Below are positions 1 through 9,067 of a DNA stretch of 51,669 bases, in pieces. Origin of the DNA: Bacteroidota bacterium (lineage in GTDB: Bacteria; Bacteroidota; Bacteroidia; Bacteroidales; Bacteroidaceae); contig JAEXAJ010000152.1 of assembly GCA_023458215.1 (NCBI GenBank), forward strand, positions 1-51,669. Direction: 5' to 3'. The position numbers and the translations under genes were made by a program. The notes beneath the pieces are model-generated. The model searched no databases, had not been told where the DNA came from, and worked only from the letters and a program-made list of their open reading frames with translations. Numbering within the stretch: the stretch's first letter is position 1; the number at the start of each line of letters is the position of its first letter.

Positions 1-24
1 TTCATTCGTCTGATATACTTTCAT
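1..24 (-). CDS. N-terminal codons of a leftward gene, possibly EF-G-like
   Basis: An ATG read on the minus strand at 24-22 opens a frame that runs off the left edge and encodes MKVYQTNE. From memory, this beginning resembles a Bacteroides elongation factor G paralogue (translational GTPase), but eight residues cannot prove it. The gene diverges from the peptidase fusion at 262, and the 237 bp between them would hold both promoters. Only the presence of a start codon with open frame is seen; the identity is a recollection-based guess. Confidence 0.4.
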
Positions 25-129
25 GATATTTTAGGATTTAAAGTGAATAACTAAGCATGCTTGCGTATGCCATTAACTTTTGTGAGGCGCAAATTAGACA
101 TTAATCAAAAGAAAAGCAATTAATCGGTA

Positions 130-156
130 GTGTTACTAAACAATGTTATGTAACAC
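130..156. repeat. Short inverted repeat GTGTTAC/GTAACAC in a divergent promoter region
   Basis: Seven perfectly complementary bases (130-136 and 150-156) flank a 13-base AT-rich loop in the gap between the leftward gene at 24 and the rightward gene at 262. The position suits an operator or an mRNA leader hairpin. No clear TAnnTTTG box was found for the rightward gene. The rest of 25-261 is AT-rich and shows no gene. Confidence 0.3.
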
Positions 157-261
157 ATTAAGTTTTTACATACTCATCCATAGCTATATTTCTTCTGAAA
201 ATGCAAATCACTTTTAAAAGAAATTATTAATTTTATCCCGCTAAATATAACTGCCAAAATA

Positions 262-2031
262 ATGTCAAAACTATTATTTACCGTTCTCTTAACACTCTGC
301 CCATGCTTTCTTATGGGCCAATCTAGTCAAATAATCTATAAAAGCCGCCCTCTTATCGGCATTTCCTGCTCCCATCCGGATGATTATTCATCCACCCGGA
401 TGACTTATACGGAATCTGTTATCCAAGCAGGCGGAACACCCATGCTTATCCCGATAACTACTGACAGTCTTGTGCTGGGGGACATTATCAACCGTCTAGA
501 CGGTATTATCCTGATAGGAGGAGGTGATATACATCCCTCTTATTATAATGAGTCTCCCATCGAACAATCAGGGACAGCCGATCCTATACGAGATGTTTAC
601 GACATAGCCCTTATCCGTATGGCCGCCAACCGCAACATACCTATGTTGGGGATATGCCGGGGCGAACAATTGATAAACGTTGCTTTCGGCGGTACTTTGT
701 ATCAAGATATCCCCAGCCAGCATCCGGACACTACGGTACAACACGACCAGCAAGAACCAGGCAATATTCCTACACACACCGTCAATCTGCTACCGGGCTC
801 TACCATCGCTCAAATTACCGGTAAAACGCAACTATTGACTAATACCCATCATCATCAGGCAGTAAAACGAGTAGCCCCCGGATTCAGGGTGACGGCATGG
901 GCTACAGATAGTATTCCCGAAGCGATAGAATCCACCTGCGAATATCCAATATGGGGAGTTCAGTTTCATCCTGAAATACTGACTGTTGCAGGCAACAGTA
1001 CATTTGCAAAGTTCTTCCACTTCCTTGTCCAAAAAGCAAATACATATCGTCAAGCTAAAGAAATTCACAAACGTATCCTTTCGATTGATACACATACTGA
1101 TACGCCACTGGATTTTGATACTAGGTATAATATAAGTACGCGCGCGAAGAGCCAAGTTTGCCTGCCTAAAATGGAGGAAGGGAAACTGGATGGTCAGTAT
1201 CTCGCATGTTGGGTTCGGCAAGGTCCTTGCGATGAAGTTAACAGTCAAAAAGCAATAGACCGGGTGAATGAATTGTTACGCGGTATTTACCATCAAGTAG
1301 AAATGAACAATGAACAATGTGCCATTGCCCGTACTCCCGATGATTTATCCAGACTCAAAGCAGAAGGTAAGAAAGCATTTTACATCGGTATAGAAAATGG
1401 TTACGGTATTGGTAAAGACATAAAAAACATTGCACGTTTTCACGATTTAGGCGTGACGTATATCACTTTGTGCCACACACGTAACAACGATATTTGCGAC
1501 AGTTCATCAGACACTACAATATTGTGGAAAGGAATCAGCCCTTTCGGGAAAAAAGCGATCAAAGAGATGAACCGTTTGGGCATTATGATCGACCTTTCTC
1601 ACGCAGCAGAAAGTACCTTTTGGGATGCACTAAAATATTCCCGAAAACCAATTATAGCTTCCCATTCTTCTGCAAGTGCCCTATATAAACATGACCGTAA
1701 CTTGACCGATGAACAACTACGCGCCCTCGCTGCACACGGCGGAGTAGCACAAGCTTGCCTGGTAGATGAGTTTTTAAACCAAGATGCAAAGAGCGCCAGC
1801 CTCAGCGATTTTATGAATCACCTGCTTCACATGATTGAAGTGGCAGGCATAGACCATGTCGGCATCGGTTCCGATTTTGACGGCGGCGGAGGTGTAAAAG
1901 GGTGCAACGGCGACAATGATTTTATCAACATCACTGTCCGTTTGCTCGAACATGGATTTACCGAGACCGACATTGCCAAGATTTGGGGTGGAAATTTCCT
2001 TCGGGTCATGAAACAAGTACAAATGAAATAG
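262..2031 (+). CDS. Peptidase C26 (glutamine amidotransferase-like) fused to M19 membrane dipeptidase
   Basis: A 589-residue secreted or periplasmic protein with a signal peptide ending near SSQ (about residue 22). Residues 28-260 are a class I glutamine amidotransferase-like domain of the gamma-glutamyl-GABA hydrolase family. The nucleophile elbow is GICRGEQ with Cys132, and GVQFHPE supplies His236 and Glu238. Residues 268-585 form an M19 renal-dipeptidase domain. It has the metal and active-site motifs DTHTDTP, GIENG, LCHTRNND, IDLSHAA, ASHSSASAL and GIGSDFDG. Both active sites look complete, so the protein could remove gamma-glutamyl groups and then split the resulting dipeptide, for example during peptide or glutathione-like compound scavenging; that coupling is inference. 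The gene stands alone, followed at once by a strong terminator. It has no obvious link to the glycan genes. ATG at 262 follows an A-rich leader typical of Bacteroides. Confidence 0.88.
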   Translation: MSKLLFTVLLTLCPCFLMGQSSQIIYKSRPLIGISCSHPDDYSSTRMTYTESVIQAGGTPMLIPITTDSLVLGDIINRLDGIILIGGGDIHPSYYNESPIEQSGTADPIRDVYDIALIRMAANRNIPMLGICRGEQLINVAFGGTLYQDIPSQHPDTTVQHDQQEPGNIPTHTVNLLPGSTIAQITGKTQLLTNTHHHQAVKRVAPGFRVTAWATDSIPEAIESTCEYPIWGVQFHPEILTVAGNSTFAKFFHFLVQKANTYRQAKEIHKRILSIDTHTDTPLDFDTRYNISTRAKSQVCLPKMEEGKLDGQYLACWVRQGPCDEVNSQKAIDRVNELLRGIYHQVEMNNEQCAIARTPDDLSRLKAEGKKAFYIGIENGYGIGKDIKNIARFHDLGVTYITLCHTRNNDICDSSSDTTILWKGISPFGKKAIKEMNRLGIMIDLSHAAESTFWDALKYSRKPIIASHSSASALYKHDRNLTDEQLRALAAHGGVAQACLVDEFLNQDAKSASLSDFMNHLLHMIEVAGIDHVGIGSDFDGGGGVKGCNGDNDFINITVRLLEHGFTETDIAKIWGGNFLRVMKQVQMK

Positions 2032-2051
2032 ATCTGATTGAAAAACATCAT

Positions 2052-2087
2052 AAAAAGGAGAGATTAGAGCTATAATCTCTCCTTTTT
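2052..2087 (+). terminator. Intrinsic terminator of the C26-M19 gene
   Basis: A perfect 15-bp stem (2052-2066 with 2073-2087) around a 6-base loop begins 20 bases after the stop codon. The 3' arm ends in five T residues. Because the 5' arm starts with five A residues it could also act on the opposite strand. Confidence 0.85.
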
Positions 2088-2124
2088 GACACATTTACCT
2101 ACCTTCAATTACTATGCTTTCGCT

Positions 2125-2132
2125 TAACTTTG
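2125..2132 (+). promoter_or_regulatory. Bacteroides -7 box TAACTTTG for the GH43-GH35 gene
   Basis: TAACTTTG fits the Bacteroidetes sigma-70-type consensus TAnnTTTG and lies 46 bp before the ATG at 2179, giving a predicted leader of about 40 nt. No good -33 TTTG lies at the usual 19-21 bp spacing, so the gene probably needs an activator or is weakly expressed. Confidence 0.5.
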
Positions 2133-2178
2133 TTGTCAATCAATAACTGAATATTAATTACTAATACCAATTATTCAA

Positions 2179-5100
2179 ATGAGAAGAAAATTTATCTGGA
2201 GTCTCGCTTTGCTAGCCTGCCTCCTCTGTTTGTCTTCTGCCCAAGCACAAACATCTAAAAACGCTATCGTACCCGGGGAAGTATGGAAAGATACCGATGG
2301 CAACCCCATTAATGCCCACGGTGGCGGTTTGCTCTACTATGAAGGAACTTACTACTGGTACGGCGAATACAAAAAGGGTAAAACCGTATTGCCTGAGTGG
2401 GCTACATGGGAGTGTTACCGTACCGACGTAACCGGTATCAGTTGCTACTCTTCCAAAGACTTGCAGAATTGGAAGTTCGAAGGCATTGTCCTTCCTGCCG
2501 TGAAAGACGATCCCCAACACGACCTTCATCCCAGCAAAGTACTGGAACGCCCAAAAGTAGTCTACAACGCCAAGACGAAGAAGTTCGTAATGTGGGCACA
2601 TGTAGAGAGCGCCGATTACAGCAAAGCCTGCGCCGGAGTAGCAGTTAGCAATTCTCCTACCGGACCATTTACTTATCAGGGCAGCTTCCGTCCCAACGGT
2701 GCCATGAGCCGTGACCAAACAGTTTTTGTAGACGACGACGGCAAAGCTTATCAGTTTGCCTCCGCAGAGAACAACGCCACCTTATACATAAATGAGCTCA
2801 CCGACGATTATCTGAACACCACCGGACGCTTCACCCGTAACTTCATCAAGATGAGCCGAGAAGCTCCCGCAGTGTTCAAGTTCAACGGTAAATATTACCT
2901 GCTTTCATCAGGCTGTACCGGTTGGGACCCTAATGTAGCCGAACTGGCCGTAGCCGACTCCATCATGGGTGAATGGAAAACAATCGGTAACCCTTGCACT
3001 GGTGCCAATGCCGACAAAACTTTCTATGCACAAAGCACCTACGTACAGCAAGTTCAAGGCAAGGGTAATGCCTACATTGCCCTATTCGACCGATGGAATA
3101 AAAAAAATCTCGAAGACTCTCGTTACGTATGGCTTCCTTTGGAGTTCGGCAAAGACGGAAAGATCACGATTCCTTGGCGTGAAAGTTGGAGTCCCCTCAC
3201 CCAATGGGAAGGACAAGGCGACTTCACCGCCGGAAAAGGCACATATCTGCTTAATGGCAAACCCTTCGTAGTGAAAGCCGCCGAACTGCATTACCCTCGT
3301 ATTCCGAAAGCATATTGGGATCAACGTATCAAGTTATGCAAGGCATTGGGTATGAATACCGTTTGTCTATATGTATTCTGGAATGCCCACGAGCCCCGTC
3401 CGGGAGAATTCGACTTCACCGGACAGAATGATTTAGCTGAATTTTGCCGTCTGTGTAAGGAAAACGACATGTATGTGATCCTTCGCCCCGGTCCGTATGT
3501 ATGTGCCGAGTGGGAAATGGGCGGTCTGCCTTGGTGGCTACTCAAAAAGAAAGACATTCGTCTGCGCGAATCCGATCCTTATTTCATAGAGCGAGTTAGC
3601 ATATTCGAAAAAGCCGTAGCCGAGCAAGTTGCTGATCTAGCCATTCAGAAAGGCGGTCCCATTATCATGGTGCAGGTAGAAAACGAATATGGTTCGTATG
3701 GCGAAGATAAAGGTTATGTATCGCAGATACGCGACATGATACGTGCCAACTATCCCGGCATGACCCTCTTCCAGTGCGACTGGGCATCGAACTTCACCAA
3801 GAACGGCCTTCACGACCTTGTTTGGACTATGAACTTCGGTACGGGTGCTAACATCGACCAGCAGTTTGCACCCCTCAAGGAACTTCGTCCGGACAGCCCC
3901 TTGATGTGCTCGGAGTTTTGGAGCGGATGGTTTGACAAATGGGGAGCCAACCATGAAACACGCCCTGCTGCTGATATGATTAAAGGTATTGACGAAATGC
4001 TATCCAAGAATATATCCTTCAGTCTCTACATGACCCACGGTGGCACCAACTGGGGACACTGGGCCGGCGCCAATTCTCCCGGCTTCGCCCCCGATGTGAC
4101 CTCCTACGACTACGATGCCCCGATCAGTGAATCCGGTCAGACTACCCCCAAGTACTGGGAACTACGCAAGGCGATGGAGAAATATATGAATGGCGAGAAG
4201 ATGGCGAAAGTACCGGCTTTAATTAAGCCGATTAGTATCCCAGCTTTCCAGTTCACAGAAATGGCTCCGCTGTTCCAAAACCTGCCGGCAGCCAAGAAAG
4301 ACCGCAACATCCGCACCATGGAAGAGTACGACCAAGGCTTCGGAAGCATACTCTACCGCACCACACTGCCGGAAATGAAATCTGCATCAGTACTGACTGT
4401 CAACGATGCTCACGACTTCGCACAGATATTCCTTGATGGCAAATACATAGGCAAACTGGATCGCCGTAACGGAGAAAAGCAACTGGCATTCCCTGCTTGC
4501 CGCAAGGGCGCACAACTCGATATCCTCGTAGAAGCTATGGGACGCATCAACTTCGGCCGTGCCATCAAAGATATCAAAGGTATCACCGAAAACGTACAAC
4601 TTACTATCGACGTGGAAGGTCGCCCCTTCACCTGCGACTTGAAAGACTGGGAAGTATTTAATATCGAAGATACTTATGACTATTATAAAGGTATGAAATT
4701 CCAGCCTATCCAATCACTGAAAGATGAGCTTGGCCAACGCATTCCGGGTTGTTACCGTGCCACTTTCAATGTGAGTAAGCCGAGCGACACTTTCCTTAAC
4801 TTCGAAACGTGGGGTAAAGGGTTGGTATATGTCAACGGTCATGCCATGGGACGTATTTGGGAAATCGGCCCGCAACAAACACTCTATATACCGGGTTGTT
4901 GGTTAAAGAAAGGCGAAAACGAAGTATTAGTGTTCGACATCATCGGCCCCCGCGAAGCCAAGTCCGAAGGTTTGAAACAACCCCTACTCGACCAGCTTCT
5001 TGTGACCAAACCTCTTATCCATCGCACCGAAGGCCAGGAACTGGACTTATCGTCTGAGAAACCGGTTATCTCCGGTAGTTTCAATCCCGGTAACGGCTGG

Positions 5101-5493
5101 CAGGAAGTGAAGTTCGATCAACCGGTTACAGGTCGCTATATCTGCCTGGAAGCCCTCAATGCACAGGATGGAAAAGACTTGGCCTGCATCGCCGAGATGT
5201 ATCTCATAAACGAGAATAACGACCGCCTGTCACGTGAACCGTGGATTGTGAACTATGCTGATAGCGAAGATGTATCGGGTGTTAACCGCTCGGCCGACAA
5301 GATATTCGATTTACAAGAATCTACCTATTGGAGTACGTCGAAAGGCAGTAAATACCCGCACAGCATTGTGATTGACTTAGGCGGCACACATACATTGACC
5401 GGATTGCAATACCTGCCACGCATGGAGAGCGAAGTGCCTGGCGGCATCAAGGACTTTAAGGTTTATGTGAAGCAGCAGAACTTTAAATACTAA
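2179..5493 (+). CDS. GH43_24-like / GH35 fusion: exo-galactanase plus beta-galactosidase
   Basis: 1104 residues with a signal peptide ending near AQAQT (about 24). Residues 30-330 form a five-bladed GH43 propeller of the exo-beta-1,3-galactanase kind. It has NAHGGGLL instead of the usual Asp base motif, LERPK (Glu123), REAPAV (Glu228, likely acid) and FYAQSTYV (Gln285, the residue reported to replace the base in this subfamily). Residues 345-680 form a GH35 TIM barrel with LRPGPYVCAEWEMGG, VENEYGSYG (acid/base Glu503) and MCSEFWSGW (nucleophile Glu579). Jelly-roll beta-galactosidase modules follow, and a discoidin-like carbohydrate-binding region ends the protein (about 950-1104). Both activities would remove terminal galactose, fitting a galactan backbone with galactose side branches. 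The gene is monocistronic, with its own promoter and terminator, and is convergent with the GH43 gene of PUL1. Fold assignments are solid; exact linkage specificity is inferred. Confidence 0.88.
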   Translation: MRRKFIWSLALLACLLCLSSAQAQTSKNAIVPGEVWKDTDGNPINAHGGGLLYYEGTYYWYGEYKKGKTVLPEWATWECYRTDVTGISCYSSKDLQNWKFEGIVLPAVKDDPQHDLHPSKVLERPKVVYNAKTKKFVMWAHVESADYSKACAGVAVSNSPTGPFTYQGSFRPNGAMSRDQTVFVDDDGKAYQFASAENNATLYINELTDDYLNTTGRFTRNFIKMSREAPAVFKFNGKYYLLSSGCTGWDPNVAELAVADSIMGEWKTIGNPCTGANADKTFYAQSTYVQQVQGKGNAYIALFDRWNKKNLEDSRYVWLPLEFGKDGKITIPWRESWSPLTQWEGQGDFTAGKGTYLLNGKPFVVKAAELHYPRIPKAYWDQRIKLCKALGMNTVCLYVFWNAHEPRPGEFDFTGQNDLAEFCRLCKENDMYVILRPGPYVCAEWEMGGLPWWLLKKKDIRLRESDPYFIERVSIFEKAVAEQVADLAIQKGGPIIMVQVENEYGSYGEDKGYVSQIRDMIRANYPGMTLFQCDWASNFTKNGLHDLVWTMNFGTGANIDQQFAPLKELRPDSPLMCSEFWSGWFDKWGANHETRPAADMIKGIDEMLSKNISFSLYMTHGGTNWGHWAGANSPGFAPDVTSYDYDAPISESGQTTPKYWELRKAMEKYMNGEKMAKVPALIKPISIPAFQFTEMAPLFQNLPAAKKDRNIRTMEEYDQGFGSILYRTTLPEMKSASVLTVNDAHDFAQIFLDGKYIGKLDRRNGEKQLAFPACRKGAQLDILVEAMGRINFGRAIKDIKGITENVQLTIDVEGRPFTCDLKDWEVFNIEDTYDYYKGMKFQPIQSLKDELGQRIPGCYRATFNVSKPSDTFLNFETWGKGLVYVNGHAMGRIWEIGPQQTLYIPGCWLKKGENEVLVFDIIGPREAKSEGLKQPLLDQLLVTKPLIHRTEGQELDLSSEKPVISGSFNPGNGWQEVKFDQPVTGRYICLEALNAQDGKDLACIAEMYLINENNDRLSREPWIVNYADSEDVSGVNRSADKIFDLQESTYWSTSKGSKYPHSIVIDLGGTHTLTGLQYLPRMESEVPGGIKDFKVYVKQQNFKY

Positions 5494-5509
5494 GCAAGCT
5501 ATTTATACC

Positions 5510-5553
5510 AAGAGGAGCTTGTTCCATCATCGGGACAAGCTCCTCTTCTATTT
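5510..5553 (+). terminator. Intrinsic terminator of the GH43-GH35 gene
   Basis: A 16-base arm (5510-5525) pairs with 5532-5547, with one G-T wobble and a 6-base loop, followed by CTATTTT. It starts 17 bases after the stop codon. Confidence 0.85.
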
Positions 5554-5713
5554 TAACCTATTGAAAACATCCAAATAACAATGCTCTAATTAACCTTTCT
5601 ATGATTTAATCAACAAATTCCATCATTCGAATCTTGAAACAATCTTTTTATACCTTAAACTATACCTATATTTCTTTATTATCAACGTTACAAAGATACG
5701 ACAACAATGCGAT

Positions 5714-5743
5714 TCATTTATGCCACATTTGAATCATAAATGA
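5714..5743 (-). repeat. Inverted repeat beyond the 3' end of the PUL1 GH43 gene
   Basis: TCATTTATG (5714-5722) and CATAAATGA (5735-5743) form a 9-bp stem just after the leftward stop at 5755. It may end or stabilise that transcript, but no clear T run follows. The rest of 5554-5754 is AT-rich and shows no gene. A leftward TATCTTTG (-7-like) occurs at about 5691-5698 with nothing evident to drive. Confidence 0.35.
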
Positions 5744-5754
5744 GCACTATTCAT

Positions 5755-6900
5755 TCAAAATGTGGGGTTCCAACGGTTTTTCCACTTAATAATAGGCAAG
5801 CCTGCTTTATCAAAGTCAATAGGCAACCATATATAACCCGAATACATCAAACTATCCGGTTTCCAAATATCTGCCATAAAAATGAACTTGTCTCCGGGCA
5901 AAGAAAGAGCATAAGTGCTCTGCCCCCCAAATGTCTTTTCAGCCCCCGGCCCGATGAATGGATGGGGATGCTGCGTCCATGGTCCCCATATCGAAGATGC
6001 TGAAAACATACGGGCTTCATTAGGAGCCCAACCGGTGCAACCGGAAGTTATCATCCAATAGGTGCCCTTGTGCTTGAAGAGTGCAGGCGCTTCATTATGA
6101 CCACCCGGAAACAGACGGATATACTTCCCTGAATGAGCTTGATAATCATCTGTTAGTTCTGCAATCTGCAATGTGAGATTTTCTTCGGAAGAGTAGATGT
6201 GATAAGCTTTGCCGTCATCATCAACAAAAAGGGTCATGTCACGAGACATCTGCCCATCCTTTAAATCACGTTGAACAAACAATCCTTCGCCTACAGCCTT
6301 TCGCCATTCGGGAGTCCACCATTCCTTATATTTATCCCAATCCCATTGTTTATTTTTCTCCTCCTGAGACATATTCAACGGAAAAATCCCAGGGTTAACA
6401 CGTACAGAACGAATGAAACGATAAGGTCCCGTAGGAGTATCACTAACTGCCACACCTGCCCTTGCTGCTTCATATCCTTTACCTTTCAACTCCAAATGAA
6501 ACCACAAAACAAATTTCCTTGTCTTCTCATTATAAATCACCTTAGGGCGCTCCATAATACAGCCTTTCTCAATTTCACTTCCTTCCTCCTTTGATACCGC
6601 CAAAGCTATACTTTCATATTTCCAGTTGCATAAGTCTGTAGAGGAATAGCAACTGACTCCCATTTCCGTGGCAAAACCGTTTGCAGGACGATGCTCGCCA
6701 AACCAATAATACTTGCCACCGTAATCTAGTATGCCACCGCCATGCGCATTGATATACTCACCATTCACATCATTCCATATTCCAGAAGGAATAATCTCTT
6801 CCTTTCTCTCTCCAAATTTATCTTGTGCCTGTGCACCTATTACAAAAAAGCAAAGAAGCAAGGCAACTAGCGTCCTAAAATTAATATTCATCATGTTCAT
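5755..6900 (-). CDS. GH43 subfamily 24-like exo-beta-1,3-galactanase (PUL1)
   Basis: 381 residues; signal peptide about 1-26 (VIGAQAQ). A single GH43 propeller of the type seen in the C26-M19 gene's neighbour at 2179. The N-terminal Asp base is absent and INAHGGGIL stands in its place. MERPKVIYN contains Glu117, HNEAPALF contains Glu270 as likely catalytic acid, TSGCTGWAPNEA follows, and GGQSTYAL holds Gln327 at the position described as an unusual base in exo-beta-1,3-galactanases. It would release galactose from beta-1,3-galactan from the non-reducing end, in the periplasm or at the surface. It is the last gene of PUL1, 96 bp after susD and separated from it by a terminator-like hairpin, so its expression may be lower than that of susCD. 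Three in-frame ATGs (6900, 6894, 6891) make the exact start uncertain. A close paralogue lies at 50427-51539. Confidence 0.85.
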   Translation of the reverse strand: MNMMNINFRTLVALLLCFFVIGAQAQDKFGERKEEIIPSGIWNDVNGEYINAHGGGILDYGGKYYWFGEHRPANGFATEMGVSCYSSTDLCNWKYESIALAVSKEEGSEIEKGCIMERPKVIYNEKTRKFVLWFHLELKGKGYEAARAGVAVSDTPTGPYRFIRSVRVNPGIFPLNMSQEEKNKQWDWDKYKEWWTPEWRKAVGEGLFVQRDLKDGQMSRDMTLFVDDDGKAYHIYSSEENLTLQIAELTDDYQAHSGKYIRLFPGGHNEAPALFKHKGTYWMITSGCTGWAPNEARMFSASSIWGPWTQHPHPFIGPGAEKTFGGQSTYALSLPGDKFIFMADIWKPDSLMYSGYIWLPIDFDKAGLPIIKWKNRWNPTF

Positions 6901-6910
6901 ATCTTATTTT

Positions 6911-6969
6911 CATGTAAAAAAGAAGGGGATAGGATGCCTTCTCACTGAAAAGTGTATCCTATTCCCCTT
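6911..6969 (-). terminator. Terminator-like hairpin between susD1 and the GH43 gene
   Basis: Read leftward, arms at 6969-6956 and 6935-6923 pair over 13 bp with one bulged base. An inner CACT/AGTG stem lies in the loop, and TTCTTTTTT follows the 3' arm. It lies 28 bases beyond the susD stop. Partial read-through would give more SusCD than GH43. Confidence 0.75.
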
Positions 6970-6996
6970 TAAGTAAACACCTATTGAACGATACTC

Positions 6997-9048
6997 TTAT
7001 TTCTCTGCGGGTTGATCCGCCACTACAGGCCAGAACGGATTCTGATAAAGCACCGAATTAGCTACACCCTCGCCCGAAGTTGTTGTCAACTGAAACTGTT
7101 TCACCATTATCGGGTTCAGATAGTGAGCCATCTTCCAAGTACAACCATTATAACCGGCTTGCGAACTGGTTCTCTCGAACGGGCGGAGATATTCACTCTT
7201 ATCTTTAGAAGATACATTCGACTTGTCCGAACCATCGGCAACCAGCGTTGTCTGTCCTTTATCATCCTGATACCAACTTTCCATCGGTGTGTTCCACAAG
7301 TGCATACCTTCCAGGTGGCTGGGAGTAGAGATAAGCTGATCCATGGAACGCCAGCGACAAAGATCCATATAACGAAGACCTTCAGCAAGGAACTCACAGC
7401 GACGTTCACGACGGATGTTATACAGTGTCTTGTCCGAAAGGATAGCACCGGCAGTATAAGCACCCCAGTCATTTTCCGCTTCCTTACTCATATCTGTGGC
7501 AGCAATAGTCTTATCGATATCAGTGCTTATACCGGCACGTCGGCGAAGGATGGTCCAATAATCACGGGCAGTACCGTCTAAAGTTCCATTGAGCAGATAG
7601 CTCGCTTCCATATAGTTCAGCAGAGCTTCGGCAGCACGGAAGCATACAGCTGCGGTATAGCCACCACCATTGGCATAGTATTTACGGTTGAACGAACCTC
7701 CTTTGCGAAGGGCATAACCGGTAGCATATCCACGTTCGCCATCACCATTAGTGATAGAAGGATAAGGTTCTACCATAACCACTTCAGTTCCTTCATTATT
7801 ATCCACTTCAAAAAGAATATTCTTCTGTCCCGGTTCCTTCAAGAAGATACTCAGACGGGGGTCACGATTAGTTCTTACATCTGCAATAGTCTTATCGCCC
7901 ATGTAGTAGCCGTCTCCATCAACATAACTGCCATGAGCATATATGGGAGTACCGTCTTTCATCAGGAAGTTTTGTACGAGTCCACGAGTCAGACCGATAC
8001 GATAGTTACCACGTCCGGCAGCCGAATTGATATTGTGAGTAAGAAGTCCACGGGCATATTGACGCCACAAAAGTACTTCAGATACACTTGAAAGATCTTC
8101 TTGAGCGAACATATCGAAATAAGGATTAGCAGCATCGGTAGCAGATTGCTGTACCACGCCCGTATTTACAGTCAGACTTCCTTTGTATTTCTCAGCAACA
8201 ATCTTGGCAGCTTCCGTAGCCTGTTCCAAAAAATACTTCACTTCGTTATCAATGCTCCCGCTAGGGTACTGATAACCGCTGTGCAAGGTAGCACCCGGCC
8301 AACCGTCACCGGCAGGAACAAATGCCGTACCTTTAAAGTTCTGCAACCAAGATGCTTCAAACAGAGCCACACGTGATTTAATAAGCATGGCAGCATCTTT
8401 ATTAATACGGGTAGTAGCCATATCTACATCACTCATATAGGCATAAGCTTTGTCAAGATCCGAAAGAATGAATCGTGCCACTTCATTTCGCGGCGAACGT
8501 TTGCTGGCTTCACGAAGAGCCGCCATTTCATCCGTAAGTGGTTTCTCTATAATAGGGAAATCTCCGAAAAGCTGAAGTTTCTTGAAATACTCGTAAGCAC
8601 GAAGGAAATACATCTCGCCTATGTAGTGCTTAATAGTAGCTACATTGCCGGATATCGTATTTTGTGCCCCGCTCATATCTTCGCCGAATTTAGGCAGTGC
8701 TTCGGATAAGAAGAAGTTTACACGATAAATGCGTTCAAATTTCCAATTGTCACTTTCGCTGTGTGCTACTTTCCATCGGTCGGCTGTATAGCGATCATTG
8801 GCATTTACCTCTATCTGATTATCGGTTCCTTTATCTTCCCCGAAGATGCCATACGTCCATTGTCCATACGAAGGAAGTATATTAGGATATTCATCATTTA
8901 GGTTGGCTTCCAACTGAGCTGCCGTAGAATAGTAGGTTTCGGGAGAGATTTTTGACATCGGCTCTCTATCAAGAAAGTCTTCACAAGAAGTTGTTCCGGC
9001 AGCAATGGCTAGCACAAGAAAAGCTTTAACTATATATTTCGATTTCAT
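6997..9048 (-). CDS. SusD-like glycan-binding outer-membrane lipoprotein (PUL1)
   Basis: 683 residues. The open frame continues upstream into susC, but the start chosen is the ATG at 9048: it gives MKSKYIVKAFLVLAIAAGTTSC, a lipoprotein signal with lipid-anchored Cys in TTSCEDFLD, and it lies 19 bp after the susC stop. The body shows the SusD/RagB features: an N-terminal LDREPMSKISPETY segment, TPR-like helices (IGEMYFLRAYEYFKKLQLFGDFPII) and a C-terminal region with YNIRRERRCEFLAEGLRYMDLCRW. SusD proteins cap the SusC channel at the outer surface and help load oligosaccharides. At 683 residues it is longer than typical SusD (about 550), mainly by insertions in the glycan-facing half, which may suit a branched ligand. 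It is translationally close to susC, so the two are expected to be made together under HTCS1 control. Confidence 0.93.
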   Translation of the reverse strand: MKSKYIVKAFLVLAIAAGTTSCEDFLDREPMSKISPETYYSTAAQLEANLNDEYPNILPSYGQWTYGIFGEDKGTDNQIEVNANDRYTADRWKVAHSESDNWKFERIYRVNFFLSEALPKFGEDMSGAQNTISGNVATIKHYIGEMYFLRAYEYFKKLQLFGDFPIIEKPLTDEMAALREASKRSPRNEVARFILSDLDKAYAYMSDVDMATTRINKDAAMLIKSRVALFEASWLQNFKGTAFVPAGDGWPGATLHSGYQYPSGSIDNEVKYFLEQATEAAKIVAEKYKGSLTVNTGVVQQSATDAANPYFDMFAQEDLSSVSEVLLWRQYARGLLTHNINSAAGRGNYRIGLTRGLVQNFLMKDGTPIYAHGSYVDGDGYYMGDKTIADVRTNRDPRLSIFLKEPGQKNILFEVDNNEGTEVVMVEPYPSITNGDGERGYATGYALRKGGSFNRKYYANGGGYTAAVCFRAAEALLNYMEASYLLNGTLDGTARDYWTILRRRAGISTDIDKTIAATDMSKEAENDWGAYTAGAILSDKTLYNIRRERRCEFLAEGLRYMDLCRWRSMDQLISTPSHLEGMHLWNTPMESWYQDDKGQTTLVADGSDKSNVSSKDKSEYLRPFERTSSQAGYNGCTWKMAHYLNPIMVKQFQLTTTSGEGVANSVLYQNPFWPVVADQPAEK

Positions 9049-9067
9049 GATTATTCTTTTTAAAGGT

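Noticed and set aside
5691..5698. Leftward promoter for an antisense RNA against the GH43-GH35 gene
   Set aside because: Only a TATCTTTG match was seen in AT-rich DNA, with no -33 box and no structured RNA downstream.
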